From contig JAAOMT010000690.1 in assembly GCA_016748015.1 (NCBI GenBank), forward strand, positions 204,220-268,219: a stretch of DNA of 64,000 nucleotides, given 5' to 3'. The position numbers and the translations under genes are program-made. Under the pieces are notes generated by a model. That model was not told where the DNA came from, did not search any database, and saw only the letters and a list, made by a program, of their open reading frames with translations. Of this stretch, positions 51,954-63,085 are shown piece after piece (the first letter of the stretch is position 1; each line of letters begins with the position of its first letter). Source of the DNA: Geosiphon pyriformis. Lineage: Eukaryota; Glomeromycota; Glomeromycetes; Archaeosporales; Geosiphonaceae.

Positions 51954-53205
51954 CAGTGTGTTGCAAAAAAAATTGGACAGAAAAAAATAATCACTGTGCT
52001 TTATCCAATGCACCAAAAGGTATAAATTATATAACATTAGAAAGCTAAAAAGCACATGATTTTATTAAAAAAAAATTAGTATGATATTCTTTCCCCTTAT
52101 TCCCAATTATCATCTCATAACGGTGTTTCATTGATCCCACTAACCCAATTAGGGTAGATCGGGGAATATTTCGCCACTCTTCCTTCATAAACTGCTCTAA
52201 TTCATCCCGATTTTTGGGCATACGCTTCTCCCATTCCTTTTCACAATAGCCCATAAGTTTTCAATGGGATTCAAGTCAGAACTATTAGATCGCCAAGCTA
52301 TAACTTCAGGCATATTCTCTTGAAGAAAGGCTTTGGCTAAATGGCTTGTGTGTTTTGGGTCATTGTCCTGTTGAAACTGCCACTCATTTCCTAACATTCC
52401 TCTTATCTCAGGTAAATGTTCACGAATAATCTCTACATAGAACTTAGCATCCATTATTTGGGTAAAACAAAATAAAATTACCTTTTCTTTCTAATAAAAA
52501 CCACCCCATGCCATAATTTTTGTTCGATCTTTTGGTATAGCACGAGTTGGTCGCTGGCTTTTATACAAACGTTCTACTGTATTTCGGAATAGACAAAAAG
52601 CTGTTTCATCCGAAAAAACAGTTTTTTCCAATTATTATTGAGATGTTCTTGAGCCCACTTTACACGATCTTCCTTGTGGAGATTGGTGAGCATTGGAGTT
52701 GCCAAAGACAAGTCTTTTTTATATCCATGATTAATTAATTGCCTTTGGATAGTACTAGGAGAAACGTCTACATTCTTTTTTGCTAATTTTATTTTCAAAG
52801 TCCTCAAAGATATTGAAGAATCTCGACAGAGGTATTGTCCTAATGTTCGTGATGTATCTTTAATTTTTCGCGGCCGACCATTTCCACCCGCATGCTCCAC
52901 CATTCCTGTTTTTTCGAGTTTTTTAAGGATATTATAGATAGTAGAGCGTGGTATATTTGTTCGCTATTTTATTTCAGTTGCGTCCCGTATCCCTTCATTC
53001 CAAAAATATTATACGATTTGGCGCTGTGTTTCTTGCTTGGAAGGTAGCATTGTGCAAGAAAATTTCTAAAAAAATTATTAGTAAAACGCGCGAAAAAATT
53101 TATCATATTTAGCCACTTATCTTAACATTCACTTCTTAATTCAACCGCCACAAGCTAACTAAAATTGGATAAACTGTATCAAGTTTTGTGATGTGCATTT
53201 TTCTC
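51954..53205 (-). mobile_element. Tc1/mariner-type transposon, inactive
   Basis: The left end follows a TA and reads CAGTGTGTTGCAAAAAAA. The right end carries the inverted motif up to ATGTGCATTTTTCTC, but the outermost 20 or so bases are missing or diverged. The size (about 1.25 kb) and a single transposase frame on the minus strand are typical. The right-end repeat TGTATCAAGTTTTGTGATG pairs with the left end of the truncated copy at 51.7 kb. Confidence 0.8.
52045..53050 (-). pseudogene. Tc1-like DD34E transposase pseudogene
   Basis: About 335 codons in all, the usual Tc1 length. In order: an N-terminal helix-turn-helix region (IPRSTIYNILKKLEK), a GNGRPRK basic hook, and a second HTH block (VSPSTIQRQLINHGYK). 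The first catalytic Asp lies in SDETAF. The second Asp is in FQQDNDPKHTS and the Glu in SSDLNPIENLW, with 34 residues between them (DD34E). Two in-frame stops sit near the N-terminus (one TAG is CAG in the truncated copy at 51.8 kb). A frameshift precedes SDETAF, and more breaks follow MAWGGFY. It is not translatable as one protein, so any movement would have needed transposase from elsewhere. Confidence 0.85.
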
Positions 53206-53556
53206 AAAATAAAAACGTACCATTTAAATTAAACCTAAAATATTTTGTGAAACCTACTTTTTAAAATTGGCTTTACAATTTTGCAACAAAGGAGACTAAA
53301 GAGTTTAGAAATGATGAAAAAAATGCGTGATCCTTTTTATATAAATGTAGCTATCTTATTTTCTTTTCAACGATTAAATGGTTTTCGGTCCGCAAGATTT
53401 TCCTTTTAATATGCTGAGATTCTATAATGAAATCAAGTTGCATTATACAAAATTTTAGCTATCAGACGAATAGATTTAGTTATATAATCTTATTAAAAAA
53501 TCAAAAGAAATGTAATACATATAAAATTAGCAGGTAAACATAGTAATTAGATATTT

Positions 53557-54779
53557 CTATTGATCTAAAGCTTCGAGAAAAACAAAGGCAAGACCGAGGT
53601 GGGCTTTTGTAGTTAAACTGATTGGATCCCAAAAAAAGTAGTCTTCAGGATTAGAGCAAGGTTTCGCCGATTTGTCTATAAAATTATTAAAACAGGCATC
53701 TTTTGTATTTGTGATACCAGCGTACTTCTCCAAGCTAGCTGTATTGCTCTGGTATTTATTGAAATCGGCCGTGTAGATTGTGGCGTCTGGATATTTCGTC
53801 GTAAAACTGGCGATTGAATTTTTCAGAGCTTCATTATGTCTGAGATAATATTCAACCCATGATTGTTTTACGTCTTTATAAAATAATTCGACGAAAGGAA
53901 AAAGGGAGAAATCCGGAAGACTTGATACAAGGATATTTCGAACTCCGATTTCGTATAAGCTAACCCAGATTTTATAAAGTCTCTCTATAACATCCTCAGG
54001 CACTACCGTAAAGTTAGAGTATAAAAAATCTGCTCCATTGGGCCATGTCTATAAGAAAGGAAAAACCATATATTTGATGACAACTTTGTCCGACATTTTT
54101 AATATTCATCTCTTAAATAACAAAGGAAAACGACTCACAGCTACTAAGGTTTTATTTGAAGCAATCACAGATTTCAGTGTATCTTTGTATAATTCGACTT
54201 GTTGCTTGAGGCCTGGTACGAAAATTTTCGTTCCGTTCACTTCGAGAAAACCTATCCAAATAGATGCATACAAATTCTTATTGGTTATAAAAACTCTTAA
54301 ATTTAAATAGAAAATTTAGAATTTAGAATTTATTTAATTACCTTGAATCACTTCATTGCTTTGGTTTAATAAAAGCCAAGTTTAACTAATTGGTTAAAAA
54401 AATTTTTCAATAAAGATCGATCTCTTTCTTATTACATACTCTGTGGGTGCTTCAGAATACGCAAAGTCCTTAATCTCCGCGCCTAAAAAAGTACCAAGAT
54501 ATTCTGGCCACATTAGACCATTTGAATAATGGCCTTGGTAGTAATCGTCAGTAAGAAGATCAGGTCCTGCCAACTTGTAGGCATTTCCAGTATCTAGAAC
54601 AATAAGCATTTACTCATTTTATCTACTAGGATACGACTTTTCTGATTTTCACACTTACCTGAAAATATATCACCAAATACGACCAGCTTATTAAATTTTT
54701 TTTTTAACCCAGGAAAGCCATCTATCAACGAGGCAAAAAACAAAAGGGATATGAAAAATGCTAAAAAGTATTGATTCAT
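53557..54779 (-). CDS. GDSL-family secreted protein lacking catalytic Ser and His, five exons (copy B)
   Basis: Predicted secreted 298-aa paralogue of the gene at 40.3 kb with an identical exon plan: 54779-54659, 54593-54440, 54358-54342 (17 nt), 54251-54139 and 54048-53557. Exon lengths equal those of copy A in every exon. Signal peptide at about residues 1-21. Block I is VFGDIFSGDTGN, with Ile38 at the Ser position. Block V is WDPISLTT, with Asp276 kept and Ser279 in place of His. The block III region is WPNGADF. The full frame and splice sites are intact, so the protein is probably made although the classical triad is gone. The two copies share the loss but carry different residues at both sites. 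Copy B lies between a dead Tc1 element and Tc1 relics. Confidence 0.86.
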
Positions 54780-54830
54780 GATGAAATTTTGGAATTTTTT
54801 TATAAGGTTCTATTTATGAGTAACGAGACA

Positions 54831-54839
54831 ATTTATATA
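54831..54839 (-). promoter_or_regulatory. TATA box of GDSL copy B
   Basis: TATATAAAT on the minus strand about 52-60 nt upstream of the ATG, the counterpart of the element before copy A. Confidence 0.5.
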
Positions 54840-55490
54840 ATTTCGGCAAAATTTTTGATCAAACTTTTTGATTTGTTTCGACAAAGAAAATATTGTTGTA
54901 ATATATCGTTACTAGCTTTTCTAAAGAAGACCTCGCAATATCGACAGAAAACATTCGAAATGTTCTGAGGATATCAAGAGTAGTTTGATAAACAAAATAT
55001 TGCTTCCAATAATTTCGATGCATGAAAAAGTTGGCTCTCTGTTGTGATTTGAAATCAAAATTAGCTTCAATAGCTTGAACGACCAATTAATAATTTATTT
55101 TGCCATGAGTTAGATATTATCTCTTTTTTGTTTATCTTTTACAATTAACCTAAGATTTATCTGTCATTGTTTCTAATTAAGCGTCCTATTGATTGAAAGG
55201 ATATGACTTTTCTTGGTCAATTAAGATTAGGCTAAAATCTATACGAGCAAAAGACAATTAAGCGGATTATAAAAAACATTCCAAGTTGAAGATCGGGTAA
55301 CCAAAAAATTATTAAGTTTAAACCTTCAAGCTATCTTTTATATTACGGAATGAAATAGATATGTGGATTTGATAAGTATATAAATTACTTTTCCTAGTTA
55401 AAATATTGAATCCATAAATCATATGAATACTCATATGAATTATGTCAGTATAAAGTATGGTAATGATTTACAGTTTGCTAGCAGAATAAT
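54840..55490. other. Duplicated upstream flank of GDSL copy B
   Basis: No gene supported. Sequence up to about 55330 is recognisably homologous to 41565-42230 upstream of copy A, for example ACATTCCAAGTTGAAGATCG beside the copy A version ACATTCCAACTTGAAGATCG. It therefore belongs to the same segmental duplication. Confidence 0.65.
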
Positions 55491-55499
55491 TAAGAATTT

Positions 55500-55827
55500 A
55501 GACAAGCGCCAAAAAATATTCGTAAAAAAGTCATGAGACACTTTTGAGTTTTTGTAAATAATCCCATAAATGCTCTATTGGATTCAAATCGGGTGATTGT
55601 GCTGGCCATTTAGAAAGTAAATTGAGATGTTTTTGAGCCATCATTGAACTTAAATATTGTTAATTATATCTTTGTTTTGATTAATAATTGTTATTTTAAT
55701 ACATTCCCTACTATTTATAGATAGCTAATATAGTTATAAATAAATTTTTATAGATATTTTTATCATTCATGGAACACAAAATAATAAAAATGTAAAATGT
55801 CCCATGACTTTTTTCCGCCGAGTGTAC
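55500..55827 (-). mobile_element. Tc1-like transposon remnant
   Basis: The minus strand at about 55640-55540 encodes LSKWPAQSPDLNPIEHLWDY, the diagnostic C-terminal block of Tc1 transposases with the catalytic Glu. Possible ends are the related motifs AAAAAAGTCATGAGAC near 55526 and GTCCCATGACTTTTTTCCGC near 55797, which read as inverted copies. The catalytic Asp regions are missing, so most of the element has been deleted. It is a different family from the element at 52 kb. Confidence 0.7.
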
Positions 55828-55914
55828 ATTACCTCAAAAATCCTGATACTTTTCCGATTTACTTAATTTCTACAATTTATGCACCAAATAAAAAATTACA
55901 TCTAATTATTATTT

Positions 55915-56270
55915 TATCGGCCCTCCATTTAACAGTAACACTGATTCAGTCTTCTTTGGTATTGAGACAATAACTTCCTCGAGAAAAGAGGCATTAAAAT
56001 TTTCCCATTCCTCCTTTAGCGTAATTTCAGGTTCGACCACAGACTTCGGAAAGACTTCATGTTCTTAAATACTGAAGTGGAAACAAGTTGGCTTTTAAAT
56101 TTTCAACCAAAGTATTTGTATTTATCATAAAATAATAATGATCCTCCTGCGAAACAACCCCGAACCATAGTATATTTTGTCCATTTTTGAAAGTAGGGAC
56201 TGTCATTATTAATAAATTGACCACTATTTACCTTGCGTGATAATAATATGTAAGCTTAAAGTGAAAAAAC
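55915..56270 (-). pseudogene. Second Tc1-like transposase relic (C-terminal part)
   Basis: The minus strand at 56040-55915 reads EITLKEEWENFNASFLEEVI, then VSIPKKTESVLLLNGGPIK. This resembles the Tc1 C-terminus (W...I...L..SMP.R....I...GG.TKY). Upstream, a frame with GCFAGGSLLFYDKYKY may be the segment normally reading VWGCF. Stops and shifts interrupt it. It is less certain than the neighbouring remnant. Confidence 0.45.
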
Positions 56271-58049
56271 TCTGAGTGACAAGATTGTCTTTCTTGTACA
56301 TAAGAATTCCAGATGCCAACAAAGCATCAATATCTTCTAATGAACCATTATTTGCAATTCCTTCACACACTTAATAAACCAATGTTTAGTGCACATTACA
56401 AAAGAATAAAGATTGACAATTATTGAATCTTTTGACTAAGCAATTGATCCCATTTAAATTTAATAATGATTAATACAAACTGGATTGCCAAAATGTAAAC
56501 AACAGTTATTATAAAACCAAATATCAATTGGCAACTTTTTTAAATAAAGGTGGTTTTTTGGAGAGTTTTAAGATCTTTGAAACTTCAGGAATAGATATCC
56601 ATAAATATTAATATTATGTTTTTTTATTCGATTTTCAAGTTTTTTATTTAACTAATCCTTATTAACAAAATATCTCAATTTATTGTAAGCTAGTAAAAAG
56701 CATATCTAATTTTGAGAAAAACTCATAATTTATAAAAATTTAATAATTAAATTTCATTTACTAATAGTTTTCATTATATAAAGCATTTATCGTAAACATT
56801 CGGATCGAGTTGACAATTTATGGGACTGGCTATTCTTTAATCCGATCCGAATATATTTGTGCAGAATCGGATCTCGTTCAATCCAACATTTAACTATATA
56901 CACAAAACCTCTTAAAACTGTAAAATATCATTAAAGAATGATCAAATTGCACTCTTAATAATTTCTTACTTTTAGATTAAAGTCACCAATATTTTTTTTC
57001 TTGAATTTTAAAAACTGTGTTATTTTCTATTGGCAATCACTATTTTTTATTTTTTTATTTTTTTAAAAAAGATTGAAAACTGTGATTTTAAGATTGATGA
57101 TATCAATAAAATTTTTGGCACATTCAATTCCTTTCTATTAAGAATTCTTTGATTAAATTTTAGCTACTTTTTTTTGTTATTTATTAGCTTGTTACTCTAA
57201 TATATAACAATGTAATAGTCAATAATAAAATTCTGCTGTGTATCAAATTTTCAATTTGTGAAAATAACTTGAGAATAAATCTAAAGTTAACTTGTTAATA
57301 TAAAAGTAAAAATAGTAATTCAAATTAGCTTTTGGTATAAATAAATAGTTCAATATTAGCTTTGGTTAAATAAATATTAACTGAATTGTTGACAATTAAA
57401 CAAGTTTTTGTTTTTTTTCTGAATAAAATAATATTTAATTCTGTTTTTTAAAACAATTGAAAATGTATTTTTATTAAATTCTAATTTTTTTATTTTTTTA
57501 TTAGGCTTTTAAAAAATTAATTGCTGATTTGTTTTAAATATTTTTGTAAAGTGAAATTTATAAATCTTTATAACATTTAAAAAATTTACATTATTTTTTG
57601 CAATTAATTTAAAATTGTTTGTAATACTTAAGAATTTTTGTTTTTATTATTGGTTAATAGTTATTATTTTGGTCTATTTTATTTTAATCTCTATTATATA
57701 AGTAATTAATTATTTTACCATTCATACCAGAAAAAATAAAATTATATTGAATCAATTTTTTTTGTTTAATTTGTTTTAAGTGTTAAAAAAATAATAATTA
57801 ACAATTCCAAAATTTTTGGAACTGGTTTAAAGAAATATATTAGTAAAAACGTATTAGCCTTATATTAAAAATATCAATAAAAAAATAGTCCCATTAATTA
57901 ATTAATCTATTTATTTATCTTTAGTCAAATATCGACAAATTTTAACTACTTAAATTTACATTTAAATAGTTGCTAACTGCTTAATTAAATTTTTTTAAAA
58001 AACCGAAAATAATAAATATACATTTATGCTGTGTTTTTATTATAACAAA
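56271..58049. other. AT-rich DNA, no gene
   Basis: No frame of note. A GC-richer palindromic spot at 56798-56852 has ATTCGGATCG and CGATCCGAAT as 10-bp inverted repeats 35 nt apart, perhaps a mobile-element end. The rest is nearly all A and T. Confidence 0.55.
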
Positions 58050-58256
58050 ATAAAACCAAAATCAGATAAAACAAACAAAACAATTAAATACGACAAAAAT
58101 ATTTTATTTTTATTTTCATAACTAGTATTAATCTGCTCAAAAGACTAGAAACAAATCCAATTGGGGTTTTTTTTTATATTTGATACTTTATAAAATAACT
58201 AAAATATTCCAGAATGTTTTATAATATTTTGTATGTTTATAACATTATTTTTTCTT
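58050..58256. repeat. Diverged repeat, copy 1 (AT-shifted)
   Basis: About 200 bases align with 62670-62890 along their length, for example ATAAAACAAACAAAACAATT here and ATAAAACAAACAAAACAACT there. The differences are mostly C-to-T or G-to-A with this copy carrying T or A. The repeat family is unknown. Confidence 0.75.
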
Positions 58257-61200
58257 AAGTAATGTTTTTTAAACAAGATAAATTTGCTAAAATACTGAAT
58301 ATAAAACTTTTAAATCAGTCTTAGTAAATTTACAACCTTTTAATAGCCTTAAAAATCAAGCATCTTTTTTAAAAAACCAAATATTTGATTAGCTTAAAAT
58401 ACAGAATTTAATTAATTTTAAATTTAATACTGTTTTTAAATTAAATAAATGGGAATAAATTTTTTGTATAACTAAAAATAAAAAATTTGTAATAAAATTC
58501 TGAATAATAAAACTTAAAAAATTATGAATTTTATAGTATATAAGAAGTTTTAATTTATAGATTACAGAATTAATTCAAGTTTTTTGTAATCTAATTTTTT
58601 AAAAACTTTATTTTTTGATTTTTTATTGTAAAAGCTAAACTTTTATCTATTTTTAAACATTAGTGCTTGATTCTATTGCTTATTTATTTATTTTGCATTA
58701 TTTAATATTGTTTTTGAATTTAAAATTAGATTTCTTAAATTTATTTAAGTTGAATAAAATGTTTTTAAGCAGAAAATTTGATTAATTTTTCAGCCATAAA
58801 AAAATCGATTTAAAAATTCTATTTTAATTGGTAATAATTATATTTGTTTTAAAATTAATTAACATATTTAATTTGTTTATTGGTTTAAAAAATTGGTTAT
58901 AAACCAAAAGTCAAATTGTAATTTTCAATTAAAAATTTTATTTGAAAAATTATAAAGCCTAATAATATTGTAAAAATTATGATTTTTAAGCAAAAAATAA
59001 AATAATTATTTTAATTAAATAGTTATTCACAATAAAAACCAGGTTTTTTCTTTAACTAAAAACAAATTTGTTATAAAATTCATTAAAATAGATTTTTAAA
59101 AATATTTTGAAATAAACAAAAATTATATTAAATTAAAAAACTAATAATGTAACATTTTGAATTAAAAGCAGATATTATAAAATTTAATATAGTCTTTAAC
59201 AAACTTTTATTGTCATAATTATTAATAATTTTTAGCAACAAACTTAAAAGTTTTATTAATTTCAAAATAATTAGAAAATAAGTTATGATGGCTTTTTTTA
59301 AAACTTCAAAATATTTTGAATCTTCTAAAACATAAATTAAATTATTATAAAACAAAAGACTGTATATATACTTGAATTTTGAAGTTAATAAACCAAATAT
59401 AGAAAGATTATTTAAGCATAAGCATTAAAGATTATCAATTGATTAGTAATTTTAAGTTAATATATAAAGAAAAAATAGCAATAATCTTAAAGTATTTAGA
59501 CTTAAGCAGTATAATTTATTGTTAATTGTAATTTTTTATTTTTTTTGATTTGAATTTTAAATATTATAAAAAACTGTTAATTTTGTTTTACAGTAAACTT
59601 AATAGTAAAAAATTGAAAAATTGAAGTCAGTTATAAAGATTAACTATTAAACTTAGTGTTATTTAAAAATTTTAATTATTATAAGGTATTAAACATTTTT
59701 GTAAATACTAAAAACAGTAAATTAATGCTAAATACCAATAAAATAATTCTGTTATTATTCAAAATTAACAATATATTAAAAGCTTTTTGTTATAAACTTC
59801 ATAGTTCATTTCTAAACAGAAAACTAACATAAATAAAAAGCAACAAAATATAAATTCATATTATAATAAAACTTTTTAAAAAACAAAATCTAAAATATTA
59901 GTTTTAATAATATATGATTTTGCTAAATTAGTATAAATTAGAACAAAAGAAGTGTAAAAAATTGATTGAAATTTTTTGGTTTATTAAAATATCTTTTAAA
60001 AAAATAATATAACGAAAAATTCTATAAATGTTAAAAACAAACCATATATGTTTATTATGGTTTTTTAATTATTAAAATACCAAATAATAAATTAATCTGA
60101 AAAATAATATTTATTAAAAGGTTAAAAAATAGTAAATATATTTATAGCATATTTGAAAACTGTTTTTTATGCATACATGCCAAGTTTTTAACATTTTAAA
60201 AATCAGTTTGGATAAATATCTAAGCAAATACAGCCAATTCAAAAGATTTAAGATTAAGAGCAGTAAATGAAAATTCTTAAATATAATCTGAATAAGACTT
60301 CGATAATTAATATAAAGCTTAGAAAAATTATCTTTTCTCTTAATAAAATTATCAGTTGAAATTTGAATTAAAATTCAACATAAAAATATTTCTATAATTT
60401 TTATTATTAATTACCATTTTATTATTGTTTTATATTTTATTATAAATTGTTCTCTTATTATATAGTTAAATTATTAATAATTTTTACTAATTAATAATTA
60501 AATTAATATACTGCACACATATAATATTCTAAACTATATAATATTAAAAAGTTTACTAAAATATTAAGATATTTGCTAAAATAGTTAAAAGTTTACTAAA
60601 ATATTTTATATTTTGCTAAAATATACAATTACTTCTTAAATATTAAGAATTCGATATAGTATTATAAAAAATACATAAAAAAAAAGCTTTGCTTTTTTTA
60701 AAAATGTAATTTACAATAAACATTTAACAAGTAGAATTAGTTAAAACACAAAATAAAAAAATTAATTCTTACTTAAAAAACCAAATTACAAAAATTAATT
60801 ATTTCCTATTTTTTAAACTAAGAGCTCTATAAACAATTTTAGTGGATTAATGAGTTTACTAGTTTTAAGTCTAAGTAGTTTTATCAAAATTAATAATTTA
60901 TATTTCTAAACAATTTTTTTTAAAACTTATTTTATTTTCTTTCTTATTTTCTTTTATTTATTATTTATTATATATTATTATAAATAGTTTAAACTAATTG
61001 TGTCTTTGGAAAATAACTATGACACATAATATCAAAGTTTAATAGCTAGTAAACACATTAATCTACAGTTAAAATTTCCTGTAAAAAATTTGACTTTTAT
61101 TGCAAAGTAACTATGTATTTGATATAAAAAATTGGTTTTTTTATAATCTTAAAGCATCAATATTTTAAAAGATTAAAACTAAAAAAATTAATTTTGATAA

Positions 61201-62669
61201 GTTTATTAGAGATATAACAACTTTCAAAAACATTAAAATTAAGAACAAAATACTTGTAATATTATTAAAAACAAAATCGTTTTTTATCAAACATATTAAC
61301 ATGCTTCTAATATTTGTTTGACAATTTAAAAATATTAAAAAGTTCTGGTTTGTTAACTTTTGCTAATAAAATATAAAATACAAATGTTAAATTGGTATAA
61401 GTTAGCTAAAACATTGGCAAAAAAGATTTTAGTAAACTTTTTATGTTAACAAATACTGACTACTTGAAAATTATTAGCATATTTGATTTTGCGAAATTTT
61501 CAATCAATTATAATAAACAACTAATATTTTCAAAGACAATAAATTAACTCTTAATAGTTTTTAAATACATAAGATGCTGTTTTTTAATAAATGGAATATT
61601 ATATATATTTTCAAAGTTTTTGTTAAGAAAGCAAAAAATAACAGTAAAATTAATTTAAAATTTGAATTTTAATAATATAACTGAAGTTTAAGACAGAACT
61701 AAATGTTAAACAAAAACTTGGCAAAGACTTAAATTTAAAACTGAAACTTAAGTTAAATTAGAAACTTAATTTAAAATATTAACAGAACTTTAAGTACTTA
61801 GAATATGTAATTCTTACTGTGTTTGAACTTAATTATTTTTAATGAAACTTTTACAACTTTATTAATCAACTTAATAAAACACTAAAAGAAAATATAGCCA
61901 GATTTTTACAATATAAGCAAAATTTATTAATATAATAGTGAAATTTTTTAGCTTCTGTAAATGATTTGAAACAAGTTATATTAATTACTATTGAAATATA
62001 GTTGACTAGTTAATCAATTGTATAAAAGTAAAAAAGAGAATTAATAAAATATTTTTAAAAACATTATTTCTTATAATATTTAAAAAGTTAATTGTTGTAA
62101 TAAACTGTTTTATTTAATGGTTTTGCTGAGTGTCGTAGTATTTGATAACATTAATAACAAATCTTAAAAAAATCAAAATGAAACTAATTAATTAGAGCTT
62201 TTTTTTAGCTAATATTGTATACAAGTTGGCAAAATTTAGCAGTATAAATTATGGCAAAGTGGTTTTTTTTAAAAAAAAATAGTATAGTAGTGGCAGAAAT
62301 TTAGGTCTTATCTGTATTATCAAAAGTTGCTTCAAATTCTTTAAAAAATCTTGTAAAATCTTAGAGTAATGAGAAAAATATTTCAATTAAAGATGCAAAT
62401 TATACAAACAATATACATAAAAAGTATGCCAATGCGTACAATTTGGTTAACATTATTTGAATTCAGATGCAAAAGTTTAAAATAAAATAATTTGAACATA
62501 TTAGAGCTATACAAAAGACTTTTTTAAAAAAGTGTTCTCTTATTAAACATGTTAAAAGACTTGGAAGAATTAAGCAAGATTAATCTGTTTCAAAGATATA
62601 ATAGAATATAAATAAAATAATGGAACCAAATTAAATTGTTATGATAAGATGAGGCTGAAATAGAACCGG
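58257..62669. other. Extremely AT-rich DNA, no gene
   Basis: All six frames are broken. The only longer frame (59128-59355, minus) is Ile/Leu/Asn/Lys-rich and has no domain. Imperfect repeats built on TTTACTAAAATATT and TTTGCTAAAATA occur at 60545-60625. Probably decayed repeat sequence. Confidence 0.55.
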
Positions 62670-62890
62670 AACCAGAACCAAATAAAACAAACAAAACAAC
62701 TAAACAACACAGAATTAATGTAAAGTTTTATTTTCATAATTGGTGTTGATTTGCTTAGGGACTGGAAACAGACCCAACTGGTTTCTTTTTTTCTATCTGG
62801 CATTCACAAAATAGTTTACTAAATTGCGTCTATAAGAAACTAGAATGTTCCAGAATGTTCAATGATATTTTGTATGCCCGTAACAGTTTT
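62670..62890. repeat. Diverged repeat, copy 2 (less AT-shifted)
   Basis: Counterpart of 58050-58256 in the same orientation. It has higher C and G content, with segments such as TGTATGCCCGTAAC where copy 1 has TGTATGTTTATAAC. No coding sequence is visible, so it may be an LTR or UTR fragment of a retroelement or a non-autonomous element. Confidence 0.75.
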
Positions 62891-62987
62891 ATATTATAAT
62901 TATAATTATTAATAAATAAAAATATTCAGTAATTTGCAATTAATTCTAACATCTTTTTATCATAAATATAATGTTAAAAAAATAATA

Positions 62988-62988
62988 G

Positions 62989-63076
<88 letters not shown>

Positions 63077-63085
63077 TAATAATAT
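62988..63085. repeat. (AAT)n microsatellite
   Basis: Roughly 32 units of AAT with a single C interruption near 63074. It is the longest trinucleotide tract in the window. Confidence 0.95.

Noticed and set aside
54038-54310. 90-codon plus-strand frame
   Set aside because: Antisense of GDSL copy B exon 4 and its flanking introns.
59128-59355. 75-codon minus-strand frame in the AT-rich tail
   Set aside because: Composition is only Ile, Leu, Asn, Lys, Ser and Tyr, as expected from random AT-rich DNA.
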